Of a stretch of 64,000 nucleotides of DNA, positions 45,291 through 53,291 are shown one piece after another. Source of the DNA: Paenibacillus nuruki (lineage in GTDB: Bacteria; Bacillota; Bacilli; Paenibacillales; Paenibacillaceae); assembly GCF_001721045.1 (NCBI RefSeq), contig NZ_MDER01000044.1, positions 1 to 64,000 of the forward strand, read 5' to 3'. The translations under genes and the position numbers were made by a program. Positions within the stretch are counted from its first letter, which is position 1, and the number at the start of each line of letters is the position of its first letter. Under the pieces are notes generated by a model. The model made no database searches. It had not been told where the DNA came from and saw only the letters and a list, made by a program, of their open reading frames with translations.

Positions 45291-46259
45291 ATGACAACAT
45301 TACGCAAAGCGATTATAGATACCGATACTGCTGGTGATGACACGATCGCTATTTTGACAGCACTTCATCATTTTGATGTACAAGGCATTATGATGACAGG
45401 TGGGAATGTACAATTTGATCAGGAAGTGGAAAATGCACTCTATACGATTCAAGTCGCAGGTAAAGGTGGAGTAGACGGGCAAATTCCTGTCTACAAAGGT
45501 TGCGAGCGTCCACTAATGACGACATGGAATCAAGAACAGCATCGGACTGTAGAAGATGTACATGGTAGCGATGGCATGGGAGGAGCGAACTTCCCTCCAG
45601 CAATCCAACGTCCAGCGGATGGACATGCAGTTGATTTTCTTATCGAAAGTGTACATAAGTACCCTGGTGAAATCCATTTACTAGCGATTGCGCCACTAAC
45701 CAATATTGCGATGGCAATTCAAAAGGATCCAACAATTGTCCCAAAAATCCCTCATTTATATGTAATGGGTGGAACGAATAATGCACTCGGCAATATTACA
45801 CCGGCGGCTGAATATAACTTCTATGTCGATCCCGAAGCAGCTCATATTGTTCTACGTTCAGGGATTCCAACGACTATGGTTGGGTGGGAAATGTGTACCG
45901 GGTATTCTCTGATGGACGATGACGATCATGCAGAGATTGCTGCGTTGGGTACTGCTGGAGCGGACTTTTTCAAAGCAGTCAATCAAGTCGTGATGACATT
46001 TAATAAAGAAGTACATCGTCTAAATGGTACAACTCATCCTGATACATTACTGATGGCTGTAGCCGCTAATGAAGCAGTCATGACAGAAAGCCATACGTAT
46101 TTTGTTGATGTAGAAACCAAAGGCGAATGGACACGCGGATACAGCGTAGTGGATATCAATGGACGACTAGGACAGACACCAAATGTACGCGTCTGTGAAA
46201 AGATTGATCGTCCGCTGTTTAAGCAGATGTTGCTTGATGTATTAAGTGCGATTAAGTAA
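45291..46259 (+). CDS. Inosine/uridine-preferring nucleoside hydrolase
   Basis: A 322-residue enzyme that cleaves the N-glycosidic bond of ribonucleosides to free base and ribose. The calcium-binding aspartate cluster DTDTAGDD is at residues 10-17. AIAPLTNIAMAI and the HPDTLLMAVAANEAVM segment also match the family. No signal peptide, so it acts in salvage in the cytoplasm. AAGGACGTGG precedes the ATG. It is followed by two hairpin terminators in tandem, the first of which is repeated exactly after the toxin-antitoxin pair. Confidence 0.9.
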   Translation: MTTLRKAIIDTDTAGDDTIAILTALHHFDVQGIMMTGGNVQFDQEVENALYTIQVAGKGGVDGQIPVYKGCERPLMTTWNQEQHRTVEDVHGSDGMGGANFPPAIQRPADGHAVDFLIESVHKYPGEIHLLAIAPLTNIAMAIQKDPTIVPKIPHLYVMGGTNNALGNITPAAEYNFYVDPEAAHIVLRSGIPTTMVGWEMCTGYSLMDDDDHAEIAALGTAGADFFKAVNQVVMTFNKEVHRLNGTTHPDTLLMAVAANEAVMTESHTYFVDVETKGEWTRGYSVVDINGRLGQTPNVRVCEKIDRPLFKQMLLDVLSAIK

Positions 46260-46295
46260 AAAAAATGCACGAGCATATAAATTGGTGGTAAAAGG

Positions 46296-46327
46296 AAAAG
46301 GCTAACTCAAAAGGTTAGTCTTTTTTT
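46296..46327 (+). terminator. Terminator hairpin, repeat copy 1
   Basis: GGCTAAC and GTTAGTC form the stem, followed by seven T. Bases 46296-46324 (29 bp) are identical to 47055-47083. Confidence 0.8.
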
Positions 46328-46335
46328 AATTAAAT

Positions 46336-46371
46336 AAAGGCTCTTATTAAAGCTTGAATAAAAGCCTTTTT
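46336..46371 (+). terminator. Second tandem terminator before the toxin-antitoxin genes
   Basis: AAAGGCTcTTATT (46336-46348) pairs with GAATAAaAGCCTTT (46356-46369), then a short T run. Confidence 0.65.
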
Positions 46372-46408
46372 GAACGTATGATAATAGTAGTCAAAGGAGG
46401 TTGTAATT

Positions 46409-46732
46409 ATGTATAAAGTTTTGAATGTACGTACAGAATCTATTACTAAAGTTCGTGCTAATTTTAATAAAGTGATCAAAGAAGTAAGAGAAACTCACGA
46501 ACCTATATATATATTATCTAATAATGAACCAAGTGCAGTTATCTTAGATGTTCAAAGTTACAAAGAAATTATTGAACGAAATCAGCAACTTGAAAGTGAA
46601 TTATTATATGCTCATACTTCTCAACGTGTGCAAAATGGGAATTCGATATTAATACCTGCTAAAGAAGTTGTGAATACAGATCTAACAGATAACCCTTATG
46701 CAAATCGAAGCGATGAGGAGTTATTTGATTAA
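46409..46732 (+). CDS. Antitoxin of the Phd/YefM family
   Basis: A 107-residue protein. The N-terminal Phd/YefM DNA-binding fold (ITKVRANFNKVIKEV, PIYILSNNEPSAVILDVQSYKEI) is followed by a disordered, acidic C terminus that would wrap the toxin. It should neutralise the RelE-type toxin encoded next and autorepress the operon. The ATG is preceded by AAAGGAGG. The last base of its stop codon is the first base of the toxin ATG. It lies between two identical terminator repeats. Confidence 0.9.
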   Translation: MYKVLNVRTESITKVRANFNKVIKEVRETHEPIYILSNNEPSAVILDVQSYKEIIERNQQLESELLYAHTSQRVQNGNSILIPAKEVVNTDLTDNPYANRSDEELFD

Positions 46733-47046
46733 TGGCTAAAGTTGAATTTTGGGAAGAAGCTGCCAAAGATTATCGTCGTTTAGATGGGAATTTAAAGCAG
46801 TGGGTAGATGTTGCTCAAAAACGTTTAGAAGAAAGAGGCTCTGAAATTGGAAAGCCTCTACATAATAATAGTTATTCCAATCTAGCAGGTATGAAAGAGC
46901 TAAAATATGATAAATTGGGAGTTCGTTTAATATTTAAAGTTTCGCAAAATGATGAAATTGAAATTGTAGAGATTATTGTTATTGGAGCAAGGGATGAAGG
47001 AAAAGTATTTAGAACCGCCGAGGCTAGGCGTCAAAAACGGGAATAA
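46732..47046 (+). CDS. RelE/ParE-superfamily toxin
   Basis: A 104-residue protein with the RelE/ParE fold: an N-terminal VEFWEEAAKDYRRLDG strand-helix, the conserved G.KELKYDKLGVRLIFKV strand pair, and EIVEIIVIGARDEGKVFR near the end. RelE-type members cleave mRNA in the ribosome when freed from antitoxin. Coupled to the antitoxin by a TAATG overlap. Unlike many RelE proteins it has an acidic/polar C-terminal tail (EARRQKRE). Target not proven. Confidence 0.88.
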   Translation: MAKVEFWEEAAKDYRRLDGNLKQWVDVAQKRLEERGSEIGKPLHNNSYSNLAGMKELKYDKLGVRLIFKVSQNDEIEIVEIIVIGARDEGKVFRTAEARRQKRE

Positions 47047-47054
47047 GCACATGT

Positions 47055-47083
47055 AAAAGGCTAACTCAAAAGGTTAGTCTTTT
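47055..47083 (+). terminator. Terminator hairpin, repeat copy 2
   Basis: Identical over 29 bp to 46296-46324 but with only four T after the stem. It directly follows the toxin gene. Confidence 0.75.
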
Positions 47084-47139
47084 GCTATATATATTTAAAT
47101 ATATAACTAATTCGACATTTATTTACAAATAAAAATAAT

Positions 47140-47167
47140 TAAACTCTCTGTTAACAGAAACCGATAG
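47140..47167 (+). promoter_or_regulatory. Candidate SigD-type promoter of the diguanylate cyclase
   Basis: TAAA (47140-47143), a 16-base spacer and ACCGATAG (47160-47167) approach the SigD consensus TAAA-N15-GCCGATAA. It lies ~30 bases before the gene. Confidence 0.4.
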
Positions 47168-47201
47168 TAATAGTAAAGTCGAATTTTCGGGGGAAATGTC
47201 G

Positions 47202-48857
47202 GTGTCTGTCAAATTAAGAACTGCACTTATTGTTACATTTATTGCACTGTCTTTATTGTTATCTTTTACACTTAGCACGACAATTAATTATTATTCTTCA
47301 CAAAGTATTAAAAATGAGATTGGGGAATCTCTAGCAGGAACAGCGTATCAGACAGCAGATAAGTTAGATAACTTTATGTGGTCTAGATCAGGTGAAGTGG
47401 AATTATTGGGGAGCTTGCCTGTTTTTGAAAATAATCAAAATGTCGAAAATATTCAACAAATGTTAGATCAATTGAAATCACACTTTCCATCATTCTCATG
47501 GATTGGATATACCGATACTAAAGGAAAAGTATTAGCAGCGACCGATGGGATTTTGTTAGGCAAAGATCTGTCAGAGCGTCCTGTATTTAAAGAAGGTATT
47601 CAAGGTAAATTTATCGGTGATGTGCATGATGCTGTATTACTTGCCAAATTACTGCCTAATCCGAGTGGAGAACCGCTACAATTTGTTGATGTAAGCTTAC
47701 CGATCAAAAATAGCCAACAACAGACCATTGGTGTACTAGCTGCACATATGAGCTGGGCATGGGCCAAAGAAGTACAACAAAGTGTATTATTACCGAGTAA
47801 ATGGGCAGGCCAGAATGTAGATATGCTGATTGTCAGTAAAAAAGATCAGACCGTTCTACTTGGTCCACGTGAGATGGTAGGTAAGCCACTACCGTTAAAA
47901 AGTATAGCTAAAGCCCAATTACAAAAAGATGGTTGGGAGTTGGAAAAGTGGCCTGATGGTAACACCTATTTAACAGGATATGCCTATGGAGATGGATATT
48001 TAGATTATCCTGGATTGGGTTGGACGGTTATTGTGAGACAGCCTGAATCTACAGCTTTGGCGTCTGTATCTGAATTAATGCATTTTAATATCTGGATTAC
48101 CGTCGTTGCCGCTGTAGTATTTGCATTAATTGGTTGGTGGTTAGCACAGCGTATTTCGCTCCCTATTCGTGAATTAACGCATACTGCAGATCGACTAGCA
48201 TGTGGAGAAGAAGTCGATATACCTTCTCGTAAAAGTTTTAGCGATATTGAAATGTTATCTTCTTCTTTGCAGACGATGGTCACTTCGTTAAGTCAAAAAG
48301 AAGTCGAGCTCGGCAATATGCAAAGTCTAGCTCATTATGATCATCTAACTGGGCTACCGAATCGGAATGCATTAGAAACGTATTTAGAAGATGCGTTTGA
48401 AGATCCTGAGCAACAACCTTGTCTGTCTTTTCTTTATATTGATTTAGATGGATTCAAAAAAGTAAACGATACGTTAGGTCACCAGAGTGGCGATATTTTA
48501 CTGCAAAAAGTAGCTCAACGTCTCAGCCAGTTAACACGTGAACATGATATTACTGTTCGTCTGGGTGGCGATGAATTTCTAGTGGTTCTGCATACCGATC
48601 CTTCTGGATTAAATATCGAAAAAGAAGCTGAAATCTATGCAAATGAGATTATTCATAGCCTGAACAAACCATTTATCGTGGAATATGAAAAGGTGAATAT
48701 CGGATGTAGTATCGGCGGAGCCGTCTATCCGCATGACAGCGATAATCCAATCGAGATTATTCGTATGGCAGATCAAGCCTTATATCAATCCAAACGTTCC
48801 GGTAAAAACCGACTTACCTTTTACAAAGAACCACTTGCTCCGCAATCGATCGGATAA
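47202..48857 (+). CDS. Membrane diguanylate cyclase (Cache-HAMP-GGDEF)
   Basis: About 551 residues. It has an N-terminal membrane helix (~7-29), an extracellular Cache sensor region, a second helix near 285-305 and a HAMP linker. The GGDEF domain has an intact active site, RLGGDEF, about residue 455. An RxxD inhibitory site (REHD) sits five residues before GGDEF, so product inhibition by c-di-GMP is expected. It makes c-di-GMP from GTP in response to an outside signal. The GTG at 47202 is preferred because GGGGG is eight bases upstream; the ATG two codons earlier is too close. A SigD-like promoter precedes it. Monocistronic. Confidence 0.93.
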   Translation: MSVKLRTALIVTFIALSLLLSFTLSTTINYYSSQSIKNEIGESLAGTAYQTADKLDNFMWSRSGEVELLGSLPVFENNQNVENIQQMLDQLKSHFPSFSWIGYTDTKGKVLAATDGILLGKDLSERPVFKEGIQGKFIGDVHDAVLLAKLLPNPSGEPLQFVDVSLPIKNSQQQTIGVLAAHMSWAWAKEVQQSVLLPSKWAGQNVDMLIVSKKDQTVLLGPREMVGKPLPLKSIAKAQLQKDGWELEKWPDGNTYLTGYAYGDGYLDYPGLGWTVIVRQPESTALASVSELMHFNIWITVVAAVVFALIGWWLAQRISLPIRELTHTADRLACGEEVDIPSRKSFSDIEMLSSSLQTMVTSLSQKEVELGNMQSLAHYDHLTGLPNRNALETYLEDAFEDPEQQPCLSFLYIDLDGFKKVNDTLGHQSGDILLQKVAQRLSQLTREHDITVRLGGDEFLVVLHTDPSGLNIEKEAEIYANEIIHSLNKPFIVEYEKVNIGCSIGGAVYPHDSDNPIEIIRMADQALYQSKRSGKNRLTFYKEPLAPQSIG

Positions 48858-48880
48858 AAGATTCTATAAGCATACACAGA

Positions 48881-48910
48881 AAGCTAGAGCGTATACGACT
48901 CTGGCTTTTT
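48881..48910 (+). terminator. Terminator after the diguanylate cyclase gene
   Basis: AAGCTAGAG (48881-48889) pairs with CTCTGGCTT (48899-48907), followed by T residues. Confidence 0.65.
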
Positions 48911-48924
48911 GGTGTATTCACATA

Positions 48925-49182
48925 TTAAGAAGACATTGGACGTGCTGAGAAATCGTCAGGATTAATAAAATTCCAAATATCCGGGATATGCTCAAGATCG
49001 TATTTGCGAACAGCTTCGATAATTTTGAGATGAATTTCTTGTTGTAGATCTTCTTGTTCTTGATATGTGGTTTGCTGTAATGAGCGCATAATCTTAGGCG
49101 AAAACTTTTGGATTAGAAATAGAATTGCTTCTTCATCTTCGTTTTTAGCTTTTTGAATTAATGATAGTAGAGCATGTGCCAT
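48925..49182 (-). CDS. Sigma region-2-like co-factor (RsoA-like)
   Basis: An 85-residue protein resembling sigma-70 region 2: EEAILFLIQKFSPKIMRSL, then EDLQQEIHLKIIEAVRKYD, where D-LQQE-x-L-x2-I-x2-A-V-x-K-Y-D parallels the core-binding helix of sigma factors. Size and gene order match B. subtilis RsoA (YvrHa), which with SigO forms a two-subunit sigma factor. The C terminus differs (DIWNFINPDDFSARPMSS). AAGGAGGAAT gives a strong start. It follows the SigO-like gene by 40 bases. Assignment is by pattern and context. Confidence 0.65.
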   Translation of the reverse strand: MAHALLSLIQKAKNEDEEAILFLIQKFSPKIMRSLQQTTYQEQEDLQQEIHLKIIEAVRKYDLEHIPDIWNFINPDDFSARPMSS

Positions 49183-49222
49183 AGTTATTCCTCCTTCTAA
49201 CCTACCTTCTTTATAACTTTTT

Positions 49223-49759
49223 CTAACTTGGACAATGAAGATACGTTTGTAATTTTTTGATGGCTAATCGTTTAGTTTTGGAAATCGCTTGTTGAGTCAC
49301 CTGAAGTTGAGACGATATTTCTTTCTCGGTCATTTCATAAATATAAAGATAACAAAGAATACGTTGCTCTCGATCTGTGAGTTGCTGAATCGCTTCATAC
49401 ATCTTTTTTTCGGTAATCACTTGTTGTAAATTACGTTCTGCAAAATGATATGTATCTGTATCAGCAGGTATTCGTGAAGTATAGGTATGATCTTTATTTT
49501 CACTGTGGTCAATAATCAGTTGATGTCGATCTTTATACAGGCGATTTTTTTTATCATAATTGATCGCACTGAAATGAATCAGAGAAGCGATATAAGAAGT
49601 GAAGCGAGCTTCTAAAAAGAACAGTTGAAATGCTTGATTAAGATTTTGTTTATTAGGTTCAGTTGGATAGTATATGGCTTGTTCCAACAGTTGCTTATGA
49701 CTTGGAATACTCAAAAAAGAATGAATGATCGGATTTTGATCTATTGTTGTTAGGTTCAT
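49223..49759 (-). CDS. Sigma region-4-like protein (SigO-like)
   Basis: About 178 residues. The C-terminal sigma-70 region-4 helix-turn-helix is clear: LTDREQRILCYLYIYEMTEK, then SSQLQVTQQAISKTKRLAIKKLQ. There is no region 2, as in B. subtilis SigO (YvrI), which needs RsoA. The ATG at 49759 is chosen because GGAGGTAA is six bases upstream; the longer frame to 49810 starts within leader DNA. It is the first gene of a two-gene operon with the RsoA-like gene. A second, shorter pair lies at 37829-38361. Its regulon is unknown; B. subtilis SigO drives acid-stress oxalate decarboxylase and its own operon. Confidence 0.7.
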   Translation of the reverse strand: MNLTTIDQNPIIHSFLSIPSHKQLLEQAIYYPTEPNKQNLNQAFQLFFLEARFTSYIASLIHFSAINYDKKNRLYKDRHQLIIDHSENKDHTYTSRIPADTDTYHFAERNLQQVITEKKMYEAIQQLTDREQRILCYLYIYEMTEKEISSQLQVTQQAISKTKRLAIKKLQTYLHCPS

Positions 49760-49810
49760 ACGTATTACCTCCAGCACTTTATATCTTAAGTGCATATGAA
49801 TTGGGATCAA

Positions 49811-50043
49811 AAGATAAATACCACATAAACGGGATAGTCTCTATCTTTTATCTATAAAGTTGAAAGAATGGAGGTAAATACAACTTTAGGCGTAATTATT
49901 TTTTATATACTCTCCACCTTTATAACTATTTTTATATATCTACATACTGTATTTGATAAGAAAAGGTGTCAAAAATGGGAATTATTTTTTTGAGACTATG
50001 CTTTTTAGGCTTTTAAAAGGATTAAAATAGGGTATAAATTTGT
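49811..50043. other. Intergenic region between SigO-like operon and third ABC operon
   Basis: No gene seen. Contains a perfect 8-bp inverted repeat, TAAAGTTG (49855-49862) and CAACTTTA (49881-49888), and an AAAAGATA/TATCTTTT pair spanning about 49810-49850. Either could regulate the minus-strand sigma-like operon. Confidence 0.4.
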
Positions 50044-50057
50044 TGAAATCGTTTCCT
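50044..50057. promoter_or_regulatory. Candidate catabolite-responsive element (cre)
   Basis: TGAAATCGTTTCCT matches the CcpA consensus TGWAANCGNTNWCA at all but two positions. It lies just before a possible promoter (TTGTCG at 50060-50065, 18 bases, TTATAT at 50084-50089) of the third importer, suggesting carbon catabolite control. Confidence 0.5.
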
Positions 50058-50129
50058 TTTTGTCGGAATAGGGTATTTTTTGTTTATATTGTTTATGCAA
50101 GTAAAAGAGTTTGAGGAGGGAATGAGTAA

Positions 50130-51368
50130 ATGAAAAGATGGGGGAGTATGTTGCTGATCGGGCTATTGCTAAGTGGTATATTATCCGCTTGTGGTCTGAA
50201 TAACAGTGGAACCAAGGATGGAGTTGTACAACTCGAATTTTTCCAAAATAAGCCGGAGGCTAAAGCTAGCTTCGATGAACTGATTACCAAGTTCAATCAA
50301 GAACATCCGGATATTCATGTATCTCAAGTGAATCCACCTGATGCAGAGACGGTACTCAAAACACGAGTCGTCAAAAATGATATTCCTGATATTGTTGGTT
50401 TGGGTGCTACTGATACATATTCGTTACTCGCTAAAAGTGATATTTTTATGGATTTAACGGGCGATTCGTTATTGCAAAATATTGATCCGAAATATGCACA
50501 AATGCTCAAAGACGTTACAGGTATGGATCAAGTGACAGGGGTTCCTTTTGCGCTAAATGCAAACGGTATCATCTACAATAAAGATATTTTCAAAAAGCTA
50601 GGGTTATCTGTACCCAAAACATGGGATCAACTGATTGCTACAGCTAAAAAAGCGAAAGCAGGAGGAACCATTCCTTTCTATTTCACTTACAAAGACGATT
50701 GGCAGACCAATCTACCTTTCAATGCGATGGGCGGTACATTAGTCGGTACAGACTTCTACAAAGAGCGTCGTGAAAACAAAACGACATTTGTCCAAGCGTA
50801 TCAAGAAGTCGCTAAAAAACAGTTGGAATTACTTAATTACGGTCATAATGATAATTTTGGTAAAGCATATTCGGATGGTAATCGTGCTTTTGGTAATGGC
50901 GAAGCGGCGATGTATATTCAAGGAAGCTGGGCGATCTCTGAGATTCGCAAAGTCAATCCAGATATTAAATTAGGATTTTTCCCACTACCCGGTAGTAACG
51001 ATGAATCCAAAAATAAATTGACCGCAGGGATTGATACATTACTGGCGATTTCAAATCAGACCGAACATCCTGAACAAGCCAAAGAATTTATTTCGTTCTT
51101 ATTGCAAAAAGAAAATAGCCAACAATATATTGACCAGCAAAACTTGTTCTCGGCTGTGAACGGTGTACAGCAAAAAGATGAGAGTGTCGCGGAATTACTG
51201 CCTTATTTTGAACAGGGTAAGATTGTCGATTTTGTCGATCACTATATTCCAAGCGCTGTTCAATTGAATCCAACTGTACAAGCCTTTTTGCAAAATAAAG
51301 ATATTAATGGCTTCCTCGGCACACTGGATAAAGAGTGGGATAAAGTAGCGGCACGAAGAGCAAGCTAA
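50130..51368 (+). CDS. Extracellular solute-binding lipoprotein of the third sugar ABC importer
   Basis: A 412-residue lipoprotein. Lipobox ILSAC gives Cys21. A family-1 solute-binding fold follows (VVQLEFFQNKPEAKASFDEL, IPDIVGLGATDTYSLL, GVPFALNANGIIYNKDIF, EAAMYIQGSWAISEIRK). It would bind a sugar or glycoside for import. GAGGAGGG is ten bases before the ATG; a three-codon frame (ATGAGTAAATGA) overlaps the start and may couple translation. A candidate cre element upstream suggests glucose repression. The permease genes follow at 24 bases and overlap. Confidence 0.9.
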   Translation: MKRWGSMLLIGLLLSGILSACGLNNSGTKDGVVQLEFFQNKPEAKASFDELITKFNQEHPDIHVSQVNPPDAETVLKTRVVKNDIPDIVGLGATDTYSLLAKSDIFMDLTGDSLLQNIDPKYAQMLKDVTGMDQVTGVPFALNANGIIYNKDIFKKLGLSVPKTWDQLIATAKKAKAGGTIPFYFTYKDDWQTNLPFNAMGGTLVGTDFYKERRENKTTFVQAYQEVAKKQLELLNYGHNDNFGKAYSDGNRAFGNGEAAMYIQGSWAISEIRKVNPDIKLGFFPLPGSNDESKNKLTAGIDTLLAISNQTEHPEQAKEFISFLLQKENSQQYIDQQNLFSAVNGVQQKDESVAELLPYFEQGKIVDFVDHYIPSAVQLNPTVQAFLQNKDINGFLGTLDKEWDKVAARRAS

Positions 51369-51392
51369 TCGAGAAATGGAAGGAGTGATCTG

Positions 51393-52262
51393 ATGTCTAC
51401 CAAACGCATGGCGACTTATTATTGGATGACGATTCCTGCGGTATTGTTGTTTTTCTTATTTCTAACTTTACCTGCGATTCAAGGGATCTTTTATTCGTTT
51501 ACCAACTGGAACGGTTTTGGTAAAGAATATGATTTTGTAGGTTTTCGCAATTACGTCAGTTTATTTACAGATAATGTTGTGGGTGAAGCTTACTGGTTTA
51601 CGATTAAATATGCGGTAGTTGTAACGATTTTTATTAACATCTTCAGCTTATTGATTGCTGTTGGATTGAACTCACGTATCAAATTCCGTAATTTTTTTAG
51701 AGGAGTGTATTTTTTACCTAATATTTTGAGTGTATTGATCGTGGGTTACATATTTAATTACCTGTTCTCTAATGTATTTACAGTATGGGGACAATCACTC
51801 GGAATCAATGCGTTATCGACAAATATACTTGGTAACGAAAGTCTGGCTTGGATCGGGATCGTTATTGTTGCAGTATGGCAAGGGATTGCTCTGAATACGA
51901 TTCTTTATCTAGCAGGATTACAGACGATTCCGGGTGATCTGTATGAGGCTTCCAGTCTGGACGGCGCAGGCAAATGGCGTGAATTCTGGAGTATCACGTT
52001 TCCACTAATCGCTCCATTTTTTACGATCAATATGGTATTAGCGATGAAGAATGCATTGATGGTGTTTGATCAGATCGTAGCTTTGACCAATGGTGGACCG
52101 GGTCGTGCGACACAATCGATTTCATTCTTAATCTATACCGGTGGGTTTGAAGGCGGCGAATTTGCGTATCAATCAGCGAACTCGGTCATTTACTTTATTG
52201 TTATCGCAGTCATCTCTATTCTTCAGATCCGATTCCTGCAAAGAAGGGAGATGGATATGTAA
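51393..52262 (+). CDS. ABC sugar importer permease, MalF/UgpA type
   Basis: A 289-residue CUT1 permease with six predicted helices and EAA loop YEASSLDGAGKWREFWSITFP. FDQIVALTNGGPGRATQ is the typical conserved segment after the loop. AAGGAGTGAT precedes the ATG. It overlaps the next permease gene by one base (TAATG). It is the membrane partner of the preceding lipoprotein; no ATPase is encoded nearby. Confidence 0.92.
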   Translation: MSTKRMATYYWMTIPAVLLFFLFLTLPAIQGIFYSFTNWNGFGKEYDFVGFRNYVSLFTDNVVGEAYWFTIKYAVVVTIFINIFSLLIAVGLNSRIKFRNFFRGVYFLPNILSVLIVGYIFNYLFSNVFTVWGQSLGINALSTNILGNESLAWIGIVIVAVWQGIALNTILYLAGLQTIPGDLYEASSLDGAGKWREFWSITFPLIAPFFTINMVLAMKNALMVFDQIVALTNGGPGRATQSISFLIYTGGFEGGEFAYQSANSVIYFIVIAVISILQIRFLQRREMDM

Positions 52263-53086
52263 TGGAAACACATAAACGTACCAACTGGACTGTTAATATT
52301 CTTATCGCTCTCGGTACGATCGTGGTTCTTTTCCCTTTATATATGGCGATCACGATTGCGCTCAAAGATCCACAGCAAATGTCTCAATCATTATTCGGAT
52401 TACCCACCACATGGCGATTTGATAATTTTGCAAGTGCAATAGAATTGACGAACTTTTTCCAAGCATTTCGTAACAGTGCATTAGTCACGACAGCAACTGT
52501 TATTTTGACACTGCTTACCAACTCAATGGTGGCTTATGCGATCGGACGTAATATGGATCGCAAGTTTTTTAAAGGGTTATATTTCTACTTTGTGAGTGCG
52601 ATGTTTATTCCATTTCCGATTATTATGTTGCCGATTGTTAAATTAACATCTTCGCTACATATGACCAATCTGGTGGGACTGACGATCTTGCATACGGTAT
52701 ATGCGCTGGCATTTAACGTATTTGTATATGTAGGGTATATTCGTTCGATACCGGCTGTACTTGAAGAAGCAGCAACGGTTGATGGAGCGACCACTTGGGG
52801 CACATTCTGGCGCATTATTTTCCCATTGATGGCACCGATTAATGCAACTGTAGGGATTCTCGTCTGTTTGTCGACGTATAATGATTTCCTATTGCCATTG
52901 ATTATTGTTAGTGATCAGAATATGTATACACTACCGCTGGTACAGTATATTTTCCAAGGGCAATTCAATACCGATTATAATCTAGCTTTTGCATCGTATC
53001 TGTTAGCGATGTTGCCGATGATTATTATTTATCTATTTGCTCAAAAATGGATTATCAGTGGAGTTACCCGCGGTTCTGTAAAATAA
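52262..53086 (+). CDS. ABC sugar importer permease, MalG/UgpE type
   Basis: A 274-residue CUT1 permease with six predicted helices and EAA loop EEAATVDGATTWGTFWRIIFP. The C terminus, AQKWIISGVTRGSVK, is conserved in the family. Start is coupled to the previous stop. It ends the third importer operon, followed by a terminator at 53114-53146. The substrate of the whole importer is unknown. Confidence 0.92.
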   Translation: METHKRTNWTVNILIALGTIVVLFPLYMAITIALKDPQQMSQSLFGLPTTWRFDNFASAIELTNFFQAFRNSALVTTATVILTLLTNSMVAYAIGRNMDRKFFKGLYFYFVSAMFIPFPIIMLPIVKLTSSLHMTNLVGLTILHTVYALAFNVFVYVGYIRSIPAVLEEAATVDGATTWGTFWRIIFPLMAPINATVGILVCLSTYNDFLLPLIIVSDQNMYTLPLVQYIFQGQFNTDYNLAFASYLLAMLPMIIIYLFAQKWIISGVTRGSVK

Positions 53087-53113
53087 AATGACTGTTGACT
53101 AGCCAACTTCAAA

Positions 53114-53146
53114 AGTCTTCGCCTATAAACGGTGAAGGCTTTTTTT
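53114..53146 (+). terminator. Terminator of the third ABC operon
   Basis: AGTCTTCGCC (53114-53123) pairs with GGTGAAGGCT (53131-53140) with two G-U type pairs, then seven T. Confidence 0.75.
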
Positions 53147-53211
53147 GTTGTATTACTCACATCTATTCACATCATTAATAATACTTTATAAAGTTAAGTA
53201 ACTTCCTTTTA

Positions 53212-53240
53212 TTGAGTTAAATGTGAGAAAGAGGTATGAT
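53212..53240 (+). promoter_or_regulatory. SigA promoter of the amidohydrolase gene
   Basis: TTGAGT (53212-53217), 17-base spacer, TATGAT (53235-53240), with predicted start near 53247. Confidence 0.6.
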
Positions 53241-53291
53241 AAAGAAAGAACATCTATTTATTCTTAAAAAAGGAAAAAGGAGGAATTCAAG

